The notes under the pieces are model-generated. The model was not told the origin of the DNA and ran no database searches. It saw only the letters and a program-made list of their open reading frames with translations. The position numbers and the translations under genes were made by a program. From positions 20,749,725-20,768,724 of the forward strand of contig NC_135557.1 in assembly GCF_964340395.1 (NCBI RefSeq): a DNA stretch of 19,000 nt, given 5' to 3'. This document shows, in pieces, positions 15,801 to 19,000 of the stretch (position 1 is the stretch's first letter; each line of letters opens with the position of its first letter). Origin of the DNA: Glandiceps talaboti (lineage: Eukaryota > Hemichordata > Enteropneusta > Spengelidae).

Positions 15801-16369
15801 CACAAGGTACATTTCTCACAAACATAAAATGCACAAGGTACATTTCTCACAAACATAAAATGCACAAAGCACATTTCTCGCAAACTTAAAATGCACAAGG
15901 CACAATTCTCACAAACTTAAAATGCACAAGGTACATTTCTCACAAACTTAAAATGCACAAGATACATTTCTCACAAACTTAACATCCACAAGGTACATTT
16001 CTCACAAACTTAAAATGCACAAGGCACATTTCTCGCAAACTTAAAATGCACAAGGTACATAAACTTAAAATGCACAAGGTACATTTCTCACAAACTTAAA
16101 ATGCATCTACATCACCTGAATACAAAAGCTACATTATTTTGGGGGTTTTAAAAATGTATTCCTTTTCTATAACCAGGGATGTCATTCATAAGAGTGTCTT
16201 TCTACTATCTCAGCATTATGAATATTAATAAGTGATTTTTGTATTACAGGCCACTCTAATCAAGGATACCACGACAAAGTTGAATAACATCCAAGAAAAT
16301 ATCACAGCTTTGACAATGAAGAAAGATACAATATTGAAGAACTTGGAACAACTGAAAAGTCAACTGTAA
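547..16369 (+). CDS. Large coiled-coil protein with C-terminal globular domain (19 exons, 5' incomplete)
   Basis: This is one multi-exon gene joined through 18 GT-AG introns: 547-809, 1331-1567, 2220-2414, 3661-3864, 4554-4727, 5340-5645, 6203-6427, 7159-7443, 8634-8987, 9648-9801, 10310-10473, 11082-11219, 11660-11791, 12290-12557, 13010-13342, 13732-14038, 14398-14665, 15224-15394 and 16250-16369. Every junction keeps the frame open, giving at least 1431 residues counted from the first complete codon in exon 1. Residues about 60-945 are charged coiled coil made of a degenerate repeated module. Residues about 990-1270 look globular. Residues 1336-1431 return to coiled coil. Introns inside the rod are phase 0, except exon 10/11, while the globular part uses phases 1, 1 and 2. 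This suggests the rod grew by symmetric exon or module duplication. The rod suggests a cytoskeletal, ciliary or scaffold role, but this is inference; I do not recognise the family. The start codon and promoter lie upstream of the window. Confidence 0.9.
810..1330 (+). other. Intron 1/2
   Basis: 521-bp intron with donor GTAAGA and acceptor TTACAG. AT-rich, with no repeat or transposon signature I can support. The minus-strand open frame at 1043-1273 is low-complexity and not gene-like. Confidence 0.8.
1331..1567 (+). CDS. Exon 2, coiled-coil rod, residues 88-166
   Basis: Acceptor CATTACAG|GAAAG and donor CAAGAG|GTAAGC; both ends are phase 0 and the exon is 79 codons. It carries the clearest copy of the rod module: a leading DLSQSEIDR, then IMAEHEKEVATVLGRLDSQK, then LRDRLAQRRKQ, at residues about 109-154. 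The composition is heptad-like and rich in Arg, Lys, Glu and Gln. Confidence 0.92.
1568..2219 (+). other. Intron 2/3
   Basis: 652-bp intron. It holds a short run of GACAC/ACACA-rich sequence at about 2045-2095 (CACTGACACACACA, TGACACACC) but no definable element. The plus-strand open frame at 1689-1898 starts inside the intron, has no splice support and is rejected as a gene. Confidence 0.8.
2220..2414 (+). CDS. Exon 3, coiled-coil linker, residues 167-231
   Basis: Acceptor CTCTTCAAG|GCTGAAG and donor ACTCTT|GTAAGT, phase 0 at both ends, 65 codons. It starts AEEAGIPLPEEKKLDPDNQ, a proline-containing break, then continues as Ala/Gln/Glu-rich helix (EESAALAKAQSQHDSEAAKE). It contains no clear module copy, so it looks like a linker between modules. 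Confidence 0.9.
2643..3668 (+). repeat. 41-bp minisatellite made of the exon 4 acceptor, ~25 copies
   Basis: The consensus unit reads ATTAATCAG|GAATCCTT, then AAATATTTTTGTAAATG and TTTTGTT. Each unit holds a branchpoint-like TTAAT, an AG dinucleotide and the eight bases that begin exon 4. The last unit runs directly into the exon at 3661-3668. Most decoys end CAG; a few (about 2876, 3002 and 3126) end TCTAG like the real site. The array fills about 80 percent of intron 3/4. Reading from the nearest upstream decoy AG (3619) in the exon frame meets the TAG at the true acceptor, so decoy use there would be nonproductive. Confidence 0.95.
3661..3864 (+). CDS. Exon 4, coiled-coil rod, residues 232-299
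   Basis: Acceptor ATTTATCTAG|GAATCCTTGG and donor GATAAG|GTAAGA, phase 0 at both ends, 68 codons. It contains a module copy aligning without gaps to exon 2: LVAEQKQVEKTALDRLEKRR then LKDRMAKKKRK, residues about 248-284. The first eight exon bases (GAATCCTT) and the acceptor are the template of the 41-bp array filling the preceding intron. Confidence 0.92.
3865..4553 (+). other. Intron 4/5
   Basis: 689-bp intron with donor GTAAGA. No repeat array or element ends are recognised. The open frame at 4320-4505 is not flanked by splice sites that fit the gene and is not conserved-looking. Confidence 0.8.
4554..4727 (+). CDS. Exon 5, coiled-coil rod, residues 300-357
   Basis: Acceptor CTTTCATCAG|CTTGGACC and donor AGACGA|GTGAGT, phase 0 at both ends, 58 codons. 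It encodes LGPNSDSKAVTERQHKELEA, then EEALNEKDIKKAIDEEKTKE. An alternative acceptor at GCAAG|GCTGTT (exon from 4578) would also keep the frame and shorten the protein by 8 residues. The longer form has the better pyrimidine tract. Confidence 0.85.
4840..5079. repeat. GTGA/GTGG tetranucleotide array in intron 5/6
   Basis: About 240 bp of TGAG and TGGG tetramers interrupted by GTTGGGTTGG blocks; the TGAG-run, TGGG-run, GGTTGGGTTGG pattern itself repeats three times. The array lies 113 bp downstream of the exon 5 donor and contains dozens of GTGAGT hexamers identical to that donor. The Thr/His/Pro/Ser-rich open frames on the minus strand here are artefacts of the array. Confidence 0.95.
5080..5339 (+). 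other. Distal part of intron 5/6
   Basis: AT-rich intron sequence ending in TTGTTTCATCAATCCAG, the exon 6 acceptor. Nothing else is supported here. Confidence 0.7.
5340..5645 (+). CDS. Exon 6, coiled-coil rod, residues 358-459
   Basis: Acceptor CAATCCAG|ATGTCT and donor GAACAG|GTTTGT, phase 0 at both ends, 102 codons. The leading ATG is an internal methionine, because exon 5 joins in frame. A module copy runs from LLDQYRRDAENLDFELSTQK to ELKAKLRARRERKQ, residues about 372-408. The donor is weak and is itself the first unit of a (GTTT)n microsatellite. Confidence 0.9.
5646..5668 (+). repeat. (GTTT)n microsatellite starting at the exon 6 donor
   Basis: GAACAG is followed directly by five GTTT units. 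The donor GT is the first dinucleotide of the microsatellite, so the +3 to +6 positions (TTGT) are poor. A change in repeat number leaves the donor dinucleotide intact. Confidence 0.9.
5855..5928 (-). mobile_element. tRNA-derived SINE head (degraded)
   Basis: On the minus strand, an A box-like TGGTCGAGTGG (complement of 5908-5918) is followed 33 bp later by a B box-like GGTTCGTGCACC (complement of 5863-5874), close to the consensus GGTTCGANTCC. The A-box type resembles tRNA-Ser or Leu. The sequence does not fold as an intact tRNA. A SINE body probably continues to about 5700, since the spacer to the exon 6 microsatellite holds no other identifiable feature. Confidence 0.6.
5931..6182. mobile_element. 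252-bp inverted-repeat element (MITE-like)
   Basis: The ends are perfect 16-bp inverted repeats: AATAGGGAACTTGCAA at 5931-5946 and its complement at 6167-6182. Both ends can be read as TA|GGGAACTTGCAA, so a TA target duplication as in Tc1/mariner-type elements is possible. There is no ORF inside, so the element is non-autonomous. It abuts the SINE head and ends 20 bp before exon 7. Together the two elements make up most of intron 6/7. Confidence 0.8.
6203..6427 (+). CDS. Exon 7, coiled-coil rod, residues 460-534
   Basis: Acceptor TTCTTATTATAG|GCTGTTG and donor GCAAGG|GTAAGT, phase 0 at both ends, 75 codons. It begins AVVREHERVQEDLHKRHAQE, a one-gap variant of the module start completed across the exon 6/7 junction. 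It ends DLSEDEVAR, which matches the module leader DLSQSEIDR of exon 2. An inverted-repeat element ends only 20 bp before this exon. Confidence 0.9.
6428..7158 (+). other. Intron 7/8
   Basis: 731-bp intron, donor GTAAGT and acceptor TTTCTTTCAG. I find no terminal repeats, tandem arrays or RNA genes in it. Confidence 0.75.
7159..7443 (+). CDS. Exon 8, coiled-coil rod, residues 535-629
   Basis: Acceptor TTTCTTTCAG|CTTTTGG and donor AAAGCT|GTAAGT, phase 0 at both ends, 95 codons. The exon opens exactly at the module core: LLEAHARELEELEDRLDNER then VRDKLLERKKR, residues 535-571. The rest is charged helix ending in a GVENTEKVVKA segment. Part of that terminal coding sequence recurs imperfectly just beyond the donor (7465-7485). 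Confidence 0.92.
7465..7485 (+). repeat. Partial copy of the exon 8 end inside the intron
   Basis: A 21-bp stretch here matches exon 8 bases 7411-7431 with two mismatches, and lies 22 bp past the donor. If the donor is skipped the frame stays open for 18 codons, giving a second VENTKK before a TAA at 7497-7499. It looks like an old partial duplication across the exon boundary. Confidence 0.6.
7819..8175. mobile_element. 357-bp inverted-repeat element, family A copy 1
   Basis: Perfect 25-bp inverted repeats bound the element: CACAGGCTGAGTTTAGACGG plus TTTTT at 7819-7843, and the complement at 8151-8175. It lies in intron 8/9. The interior matches the interior of the copy at 18043-18398 (shared GTCATCAAAT, TATATCT, ACCAGG and AGTAGAATA in the same order). 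A TTAA follows the right end at 8181, but the left flank lacks one. Short open frames inside it are not genes. Confidence 0.85.
8176..8529 (+). other. Middle of intron 8/9
   Basis: 354 bp without a supported feature. It holds CAGCGCCCTCACTC at about 8270 and a possible distant inverted pair, TTGGGGGTA near 8284 and TACCCCCAA near 8429. These are too short to call an element. Confidence 0.5.
8530..8646 (+). repeat. Tandem duplication of the exon 9 acceptor region with TTTG expansion
   Basis: Copy 1 (8530-8572) reads TTACAAATCT ... TTCATTAG|GTGCTGGAAAAG. Copy 2 (about 8585-8646) reads TTACAATTCT ... TATTTAG|GTGCTTGAAAAG and is the true acceptor. Copy 2 carries a (TTTG)n expansion between about 8603 and 8627. 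Splicing at copy 1 (AG 8559-8560) would read VLEK and then TGA. Confidence 0.85.
8634..8987 (+). CDS. Exon 9, coiled-coil rod, residues 630-747
   Basis: Acceptor TTTATTTAG|GTGCTTG and donor TATCAG|GTAAGA, phase 0 at both ends, 118 codons. It encodes VLEKRHAQEVADLDAQFAAE (module-like), NLPAEQLQQKKAELLNKQQL, and ends RAKLDLKEKHYQ. Both boundaries are duplicated: a decoy acceptor with VLEK-stop lies at 8559-8560, and five further copies of the last ~57 bases plus donor follow. The second donor (9048) would add 20 residues in frame, so the 3' end given here is the shortest option. Confidence 0.88.
8931..9303 (+). repeat. 60-61 bp array of the exon 9 end plus donor, 6 copies
   Basis: The unit is GATTGGGAGCTGAGATATGC, TAGAGCTAAATTGGATCTTA, AAGAGAAACACTATCAG|GTAA. 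The first copy straddles the true exon end. GT positions fall at 8988, 9048, 9109, 9170, 9231 and 9289, all preceded by CAG and followed by AAGATTGG. Copies 1-2 are exactly 60 bp apart; later spacings are 61 or 58. Copy 3 gains one A and shifts the frame. The very low divergence shows a recent expansion. Confidence 0.95.
9304..9647 (+). other. Distal intron 9/10
   Basis: 344 bp, AT-rich, ending in TATGTAAATACAG. No element or conserved motif is recognised. Confidence 0.7.
9648..9801 (+). CDS. Exon 10, coiled-coil rod, residues 748-798 plus split codon
   Basis: Acceptor GTAAATACAG|GAATTTG, phase 0 start. The donor CCAGCG|GTAAGA leaves one base (phase 1). It encodes EFAEALREFLADKNNQSAEE, then a helix with QRLQRDRHDQEEQLKKEAS. 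The split codon G|AA restores Glu with exon 11. Confidence 0.9.
9802..10309 (+). other. Intron 10/11 with a G-rich tract
   Basis: 508-bp intron. On the coding strand, 10093-10109 contains GGGGGTGGGTGGGGGGG, enough G runs for a possible G-quadruplex in the pre-mRNA or DNA. Nothing else is recognised. Confidence 0.75.
10310..10473 (+). CDS. Exon 11, coiled-coil rod, residues 799-853
   Basis: Acceptor TTACTATTAG|AATTTGAG, phase 1 start; donor CTGAAG|GTAAGC, phase 0. It encodes FERREKERMKKEIDAYEQQL and ends KRKEELLKEKQQKLK, a very basic helix. The 154 and 164 bp of exons 10 and 11 together make a multiple of three, which confirms the junction. Confidence 0.9.
10474..11081 (+). other. Intron 11/12
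   Basis: 608-bp intron with donor GTAAGC and acceptor ATATTTTACAG. The open frame entering exon 12 from 10941 is intronic read-through upstream of the acceptor. No repeat or element is recognised. Confidence 0.8.
11082..11219 (+). CDS. Exon 12, coiled-coil rod, residues 854-899
   Basis: Acceptor ATATTTTACAG|GAACAAATG and donor TTACAA|GTATGA, phase 0 at both ends, 46 codons. After EQMEALQAQGGSPDEQKR it contains IMEEHEKEVAKLTNKMDADR, nearly the same as the exon 2 core. The module continues into exon 13. Confidence 0.92.
11220..11659 (+). other. Intron 12/13
   Basis: 440-bp AT-rich intron with donor GTATGA. I see nothing beyond splice signals. Confidence 0.8.
11660..11791 (+). CDS. Exon 13, end of coiled-coil rod, residues 900-943
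   Basis: Acceptor TTTTGCTTATAG|GAACG and donor GAGGAG|GTAGGT, phase 0 at both ends, 44 codons. It completes the last module copy (ERLRKRREEKQKAKHRN) and ends in an acidic helix, KEKQQFEEERLKAEE. Confidence 0.92.
11792..12289 (+). other. Intron 13/14
   Basis: 498-bp intron with donor GTAGGT and acceptor TTTACTCAG. No element or array is seen. Confidence 0.8.
12290..12557 (+). CDS. Exon 14, rod-to-globular transition, residues 944-1032
   Basis: Acceptor TTTACTCAG|ATTCAAAG, phase 0; donor GGAGAGG|GTAAGA, phase 1. The heavily charged composition stops here. The sequence becomes mixed, with a Gly/Ser/Asn-containing linker (FGGEAARYEHVDQKTSGLVS) and then a predicted helix pair, LSDKELTALLMASPLYKKLE. 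This is the start of the globular part. Confidence 0.9.
12558..13009 (+). other. Intron 14/15
   Basis: 452-bp intron, phase 1, donor GTAAGA. No element or array is seen. Confidence 0.8.
13010..13342 (+). CDS. Exon 15, globular domain with HALAH helix, residues 1033-1144
   Basis: Acceptor TTATGTATTAG|GAGACC, phase 1; donor AAATCAG|GTAAGA, phase 1. The exon contains Trp, Cys, Tyr and His residues that the rod lacks. Segments include NLVVYKFACFVVEMVATH, a strand-like NRILYMRLARLDHV, and a hydrophobic helix EFLLVLVHALAHVKSG. The HALAH (residues 1136-1140) has the spacing of a zincin HExxH, with Ala in place of the catalytic Glu. The homology is inferred from this local pattern only. This and the next exon are the most fold-like part of the protein. 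Confidence 0.9.
13343..13731 (+). other. Intron 15/16
   Basis: 389-bp intron, phase 1. It contains a short TTAATTAATTAATTAA run near 13641 and ends in a TATTAACCAG acceptor. Nothing else is recognised. Confidence 0.8.
13732..14038 (+). CDS. Exon 16, globular domain continued, residues 1144-1246
   Basis: Acceptor TATTAACCAG|GTGATATG, phase 1; donor GATGAAAG|GTAACC, phase 2. It starts DMRDDSQPEFTRQFHKALSV, directly after HALAHVKSG, followed by HDLFFARYRRTSALLS. This spacing (a Gly and Asp, then P-x-F and an amphipathic helix) resembles the segment after HExxH in some small zincins. It then runs into LLEALFGDSHTDIDKHNVVD and DLKLLRGTDKDGVHFDKE. Confidence 0.9.
14149..14280. repeat. (ATGT)n/(GT)n microsatellite in intron 16/17
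   Basis: A compound run of ATGT tetramers, interrupted once by CCAG near 14161, then GT dinucleotides and more ATGT. The minus-strand His/Thr/Ile/Tyr-rich open frame here is an artefact of the repeat. Confidence 0.95.
14398..14665 (+). CDS. Exon 17, basic/proline linker, residues 1246-1335
   Basis: Acceptor CATTTTTCCCAG|GTTGGC, phase 2; donor CCAAAG|GTATGT, phase 0. It encodes LAKFSKFTVKSELQNFLGRT, then a segment rich in Pro, Lys and Ser (QLPKLPSKSPLLDKLPAEL), followed by LWHKSTQDAMKATPK. It looks like a flexible linker between the globular part and the terminal coiled coil. Confidence 0.9.
14780..14960 (+). repeat. Diverged dispersed repeat, intronic copy
   Basis: This segment of intron 17/18 shares an ordered set of matches with 16977-17200, including CATATGTTTACCT followed by GAAACAACAAATT against AAAACAAGAAATT, and GAATGCCCACA against GAATACCCACA. 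It also contains an 11-bp inverted pair, GAACCCTATGA (14784) and its complement (14874). The class is unknown. Confidence 0.5.
14961..15223 (+). other. Distal intron 17/18
   Basis: AT-rich sequence with a short imperfect run of TGTAATTATCACTG-type units at about 15090-15140, ending in a strong acceptor tract CTTTACATCTAG. Confidence 0.6.
15224..15394 (+). CDS. Exon 18, C-terminal coiled coil, residues 1336-1392
   Basis: Acceptor CTTTACATCTAG|CCTGAG and donor CAAAAG|GTACAT, phase 0 at both ends, 57 codons. The heptad-like sequence includes ELQDRIDNLSADFSKTSVEL and EHARNLQEELTSQSESLN. The last bases, ATGCAAAAG plus GTACATT, reappear as the unit of the 31-bp array that fills the following intron. 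Confidence 0.9.
15385..16104 (+). repeat. 31-bp array resembling the exon 18 donor, ~22 copies
   Basis: The unit is AAAATGCACAAG|GTACATTT, then CTCACAAACTT. The exon 18 junction reads GGATGCAAAAG|GTACATTACTTT, so unit and junction share ATGCA, AAG and GTACATT in register. Nearly every unit keeps AAGGTACAT; a few are mutated (AAAGCACAT, AAGATACAT). A block of about five units near 15470-15570 recurs about 160 bp later, including the variant CACAATTATAAAATG, so the array also has a higher-order period. It fills most of intron 18/19. Confidence 0.9.
16250..16369 (+). CDS. Exon 19, last coding exon with stop codon, residues 1393-1431
   Basis: The acceptor GTATTACAG|GCCACTC is phase 0, and the frame ends at TAA 16367-16369 after KNLEQLKSQL. 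The 39 codons continue the exon 18 coiled coil, with a Leu/Ile heptad in KLNNIQENITALTMKKDTIL. No downstream in-frame splice continuation is visible, and AT-rich non-coding sequence follows. Confidence 0.9.
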   Translation, partial: ATLIKDTTTKLNNIQENITALTMKKDTILKNLEQLKSQL

Positions 16370-16976
16370 AATTGAAAATGGTGTTTTAATCAGGGAATAC
16401 TTGTTTAGCAGGTTACAGGGTGAAATGTAGGAACACACTAGCCAAGGGCATATTATATAGAGAATCAGATTGGACCTACTAATTTGTTCATTTACAATTC
16501 AGAATTGTACTACCTAGGTGAGTCATAGAAATAACTATCATCTTGGTCAACACCATGCCTTCTGCTCAGTGAACTACACATGTAGAACTGTACGTACACA
16601 TGAGAATATGTTAACCATCTTGTTATATTTTGACTCTCTATGAGGTGAACGCTATCACAAGTACAGGGAGTTACAGAACTACACACTTATTGATTTATTT
16701 TTGATTTGTATACTTAACTTTATTTGTAATTTTGTACTTAATGAACACATTGTTGTAATAGCTTTTTGAAATGTGATTGTTGTCGTAGTAGTTTTAATGC
16801 AATACTTTTATAGTGTCAGAATAATATTTGATATAGCGATACTTTTTTCATATTCACTCGTCATTTACATTTTTATATATTTGTGTAAATATATCCGAAA
16901 TACTGGTATATATTGTTGACGATGTAACATAAAGCAATCAACCATTGTATGTCAGATTAATGCATCTGTTGCATAG

Positions 16977-17200
16977 CAGAACCCCCACATTACGTGAATG
17001 CAAGTGTAGTGTATACTTGTGGGTTTCAATGAGTGATTTTCGTGTTCATCAGTGTGATGTGAAAGTGCAACAGAGAACACTCTAAAGTGCAAATACCATG
17101 AATACCCACATTGGCACTCACATGTCTTCTGCCTTTGTTACTATTGCATATGTTTACCTAAAACAAGAAATTATCACAACTGCGTGAATGTGATTTCTTA
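16977..17200 (+). repeat. Diverged dispersed repeat, 3' UTR copy
   Basis: This is the second copy of the sequence at 14780-14960. It includes an AGAACCCCCACATT start, TATACTTGTGGGTTTCA against CATACTTGCACGAGTTC, and CATATGTTTACCTAAAAC. No terminal repeats are defined, so the class is unknown. Confidence 0.45.
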
Positions 17201-17486
17201 TACATGGAAAAAAATGTGTGCTCATTTGCATACATAAGTGCAATGATATCATTTGTGCACTGCATTGTAGCTACCAAGAAGAGTACACACACTCACCAAT
17301 GGATGTATTAAATTTACCAGTACATCAAAGAATCATGAATGTTACCTTGTTACCAGAGAAAATTATTCCCGTTGACTATACATATATTGGCAGTTTATTA
17401 AAATGGAAATCTAAATTTTTATAACTCTACTTGTTAATGATCAGTTCTTTATGAATTTCTTACTGATCAAGTGTTTAATTTGTAAC

Positions 17487-17492
17487 AATAAA
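17487..17492 (+). promoter_or_regulatory. Candidate poly(A) signal AATAAA
   Basis: This is the first canonical AATAAA on the plus strand after the stop codon, about 1.1 kb downstream. ATTAAA variants lie at 17307 and 17397. Without cDNA, which site is used is not known; another AATAAA lies at 18780, past the transposon remnants. Confidence 0.45.
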
Positions 17493-17699
17493 TTGCTTGA
17501 GAATTATCAAATGTTGAACACTTTGTATCATATTGCTATTTACTCAGAGCCATTCAAAATTACTTCTTATTTAATTTTCTGTTCCACTTTGCCAAAATAC
17601 ATTTGCCAAATTGTTACTTCTCATACCATTCTACATGATTAGACTGATTTTCTTGTGAAAATCGAGCGTGTTGATCAATTTGAACAGTTACTCCTTGCT

Positions 17700-18047
17700 A
17701 TATAATAATAATATAATAACGACTTTTATTTCAAAAAAGAAAAAGGGTGACCCTGTTAGGTCCAGCCTAATCTTCCCAGGGGCCCTAAAGCAAATGTACA
17801 CAATACAAACAACAAAAACAAAACAAGGTAACACACATAAAAATTGAAAAACATTAAAAAGTATGAAACGTAAAAGAGATAAAATTGTAAGACCACAGAC
17901 AATGTAAAAGGATTAAAGAGATTCAAATAGGTATGAATTTAAAGATTTTTTGAAACAAGTTAAATTCGTAATACTGATAAGGTGAGTAGGTAAAATGTTC
18001 CAAAGTTTGGAGCTTTCAAAACTATATATAGCATGTTTATTGTTAAA
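17700..18047 (-). mobile_element. LINE (non-LTR retrotransposon) 3' end, degraded
   Basis: Read on the minus strand, 18047-17913 encodes an open tail with KLWNILPTHL and CFKKSLNSYLFESL before a TAA (17913-17915). This LWN-LP ... FKK-L-SYLF arrangement is typical of the C-terminal end of LINE reverse transcriptase ORFs. It is followed by a 3' UTR, an AATAAA (complement, near 17730) and a terminal ATT-type microsatellite at 17700-17718, as in several 3'-tailed LINE clades. It is 5' truncated at the edge of the TTAA-flanked element and cannot be autonomous. Confidence 0.8.
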
Positions 18048-18398
18048 ATGGCGCAAGCTGAGTTTATAAGCTTTTTAATCAAATGAAAATACCTACGTAA
18101 AACCTTGATGAAGCTATTCTAGTATAATATTAATGTCAATGCATGCCTTCTATAACATTACAATTTTTCTTCTTGTGTTGGCCCTTGATTGCTCGCACAT
18201 ATTCCTCAACATTATTTGATACATACCAAAAATTTTGTCATCAAATTGTTTACATGTTATATCTTAACACCAGGTTTGCAGTCATTTAGTTGCAAGTGAT
18301 TATTACTTTTGCTTCAGTGAGTAGAATAGTGCAGGTGACTTTTAAATACACAGTATACATCTTATCCAAATGCTTATAAACTCAGCTTGCGACTTTAA
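18043..18398. mobile_element. 356-bp inverted-repeat element, family A copy 2
   Basis: Perfect 20-bp inverted repeats, CGCAAGCTGAGTTTATAAGC at 18052-18071 and its complement at 18372-18391. TTAA stands at both outer ends (18043-18046 and 18395-18398), as expected for a piggyBac-type TTAA target duplication. The end motif (CRCARGCTGAGTTTA) and the interior match the copy at 7819-8175. It lies directly against the LINE remnant. There is no transposase ORF. Confidence 0.8.
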
Positions 18399-19000
18399 TA
18401 TATGTGCCCGAGAAATACAAATCTGAAAACAAGATTTGAAGAGCTGGTGAACGGTAACTTAAAATGGTTGTATTTGTATGGACATCAACATTCTCACCTT
18501 TAACTGAAAGAAATGATTATTGAAGTAATTGTTTTCAAACATGTAAATATTTACTCATTGTAGTATTTTGATTATATTTTATGTACACATGTCTCTTAAT
18601 AATTAAGTTCATTCCTTGTAAACAATTTTATTATTTAATTAGCTGCTACTTAGCAATTTCTGTGAACAGCTGTAATTTACTTAAGTTGTCTTTTTATACT
18701 CTGTATATATACTTGACACTTGACAAATAGAGCTGGTGCTCTTAATGAAGACTTTGTTTAGAATCTACATTTAAATGATAATAAAATATCTGAATAGACC
18801 CAATATTGTAATGGTCCTGAACTTTTACTTAAACACTGTTAGCTATATGGTTCAGTGATGCTAAGACATTCCATAGACAATGGGCACATATCTAAAAAGC
18901 TCGATTCCAGAATACACAGTACTGCCAATAGGCTGGTGTAAATTAATGAATTGTAACATAAGACTGAGAACGAAGGTTGCGACACGATACCCAACAAGGT
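18399..19000. other. Intergenic AT-rich sequence
   Basis: I see no exon, RNA gene or element end. It has an AATAAA at 18780-18785 and general AT-rich sequence. It may be intergenic or belong to a longer 3' UTR isoform. Confidence 0.5.

Larger units (their letters stand above)
16370..17500 (+). other. 3' UTR and immediate downstream sequence
   Basis: No coding continuation follows the TAA. The sequence is AT-rich and contains no AATAAA until 17487, so the 3' UTR may be about 1.1 kb long. The open frame 17218-17424 within it has no start context or homology I recognise and is left out. Confidence 0.6.

Noticed and set aside
15627-15812. Minus-strand Cys/Phe-rich open frame with internal repeats
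   Set aside because: It is the antisense of the 31-bp array; no coding bias beyond the repeat.
17218-17424. 68-codon plus-strand open frame after the stop codon
   Set aside because: No family resemblance, overlaps no splice-supported exon, composition like the surrounding AT-rich sequence; chance is more likely.

Overview
This window is eukaryotic (metazoan) nuclear DNA. It is AT-rich, and it holds 3' portion of one long, intron-rich, plus-strand gene. I traced 19 exons through 18 GT-AG introns of about 360 to 1250 bp. The frame stays open from about 547 to a TAA at 16367-16369, giving at least 1431 residues. The first exon lies outside the window. Intron size, tRNA-derived and cut-and-paste element remnants, and abundant tetranucleotide repeats suggest a marine invertebrate. 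The phylum cannot be fixed from this sequence.

Layout: a 41-bp minisatellite is cut by the left edge (1-367). Exons 1-12 (547-11791) encode an Arg/Lys/Glu/Gln-rich coiled-coil rod built from a degenerate module of about 37 to 45 residues. Exons 13-17 (12290-14665) encode a more globular C-terminal region with a conserved-looking hydrophobic helix and an HALAH sequence, which resembles a zincin HExxH with the catalytic Glu missing. Exons 18-19 (15224-16369) encode a short C-terminal coiled coil. A 3' UTR and intergenic DNA follow. They contain candidate poly(A) signals, a degraded minus-strand LINE 3' end (17700-18047) and a TTAA-flanked inverted-repeat element (18043-18398).

The most unusual structure is in the splice junctions. 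Several tandem arrays are not random intronic satellites but repeated copies of the gene's own exon-intron boundaries. About 25 copies of the exon 4 acceptor plus the first 8 exon bases precede exon 4. Six copies of the last ~57 bases of exon 9 plus its GTAAGATTGG donor follow exon 9. About 22 copies of a 31-bp unit resembling the exon 18 end plus its donor follow exon 18. The exon 9 acceptor is duplicated once, and a piece of the exon 8 end recurs just past its donor. The gene is therefore full of self-derived decoy splice sites, one of which would extend the protein in frame by exactly 20 residues.

Introns also hold a transposon-like family with 20-25-bp perfect inverted repeats (copies at 7819-8175 and 18043-18398), a second 252-bp inverted-repeat element (5931-6182) ending 20 bp from an exon, and a tRNA-derived SINE head (minus strand, about 5855-5928). 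I do not recognise the gene family by name, so no gene symbol is given.
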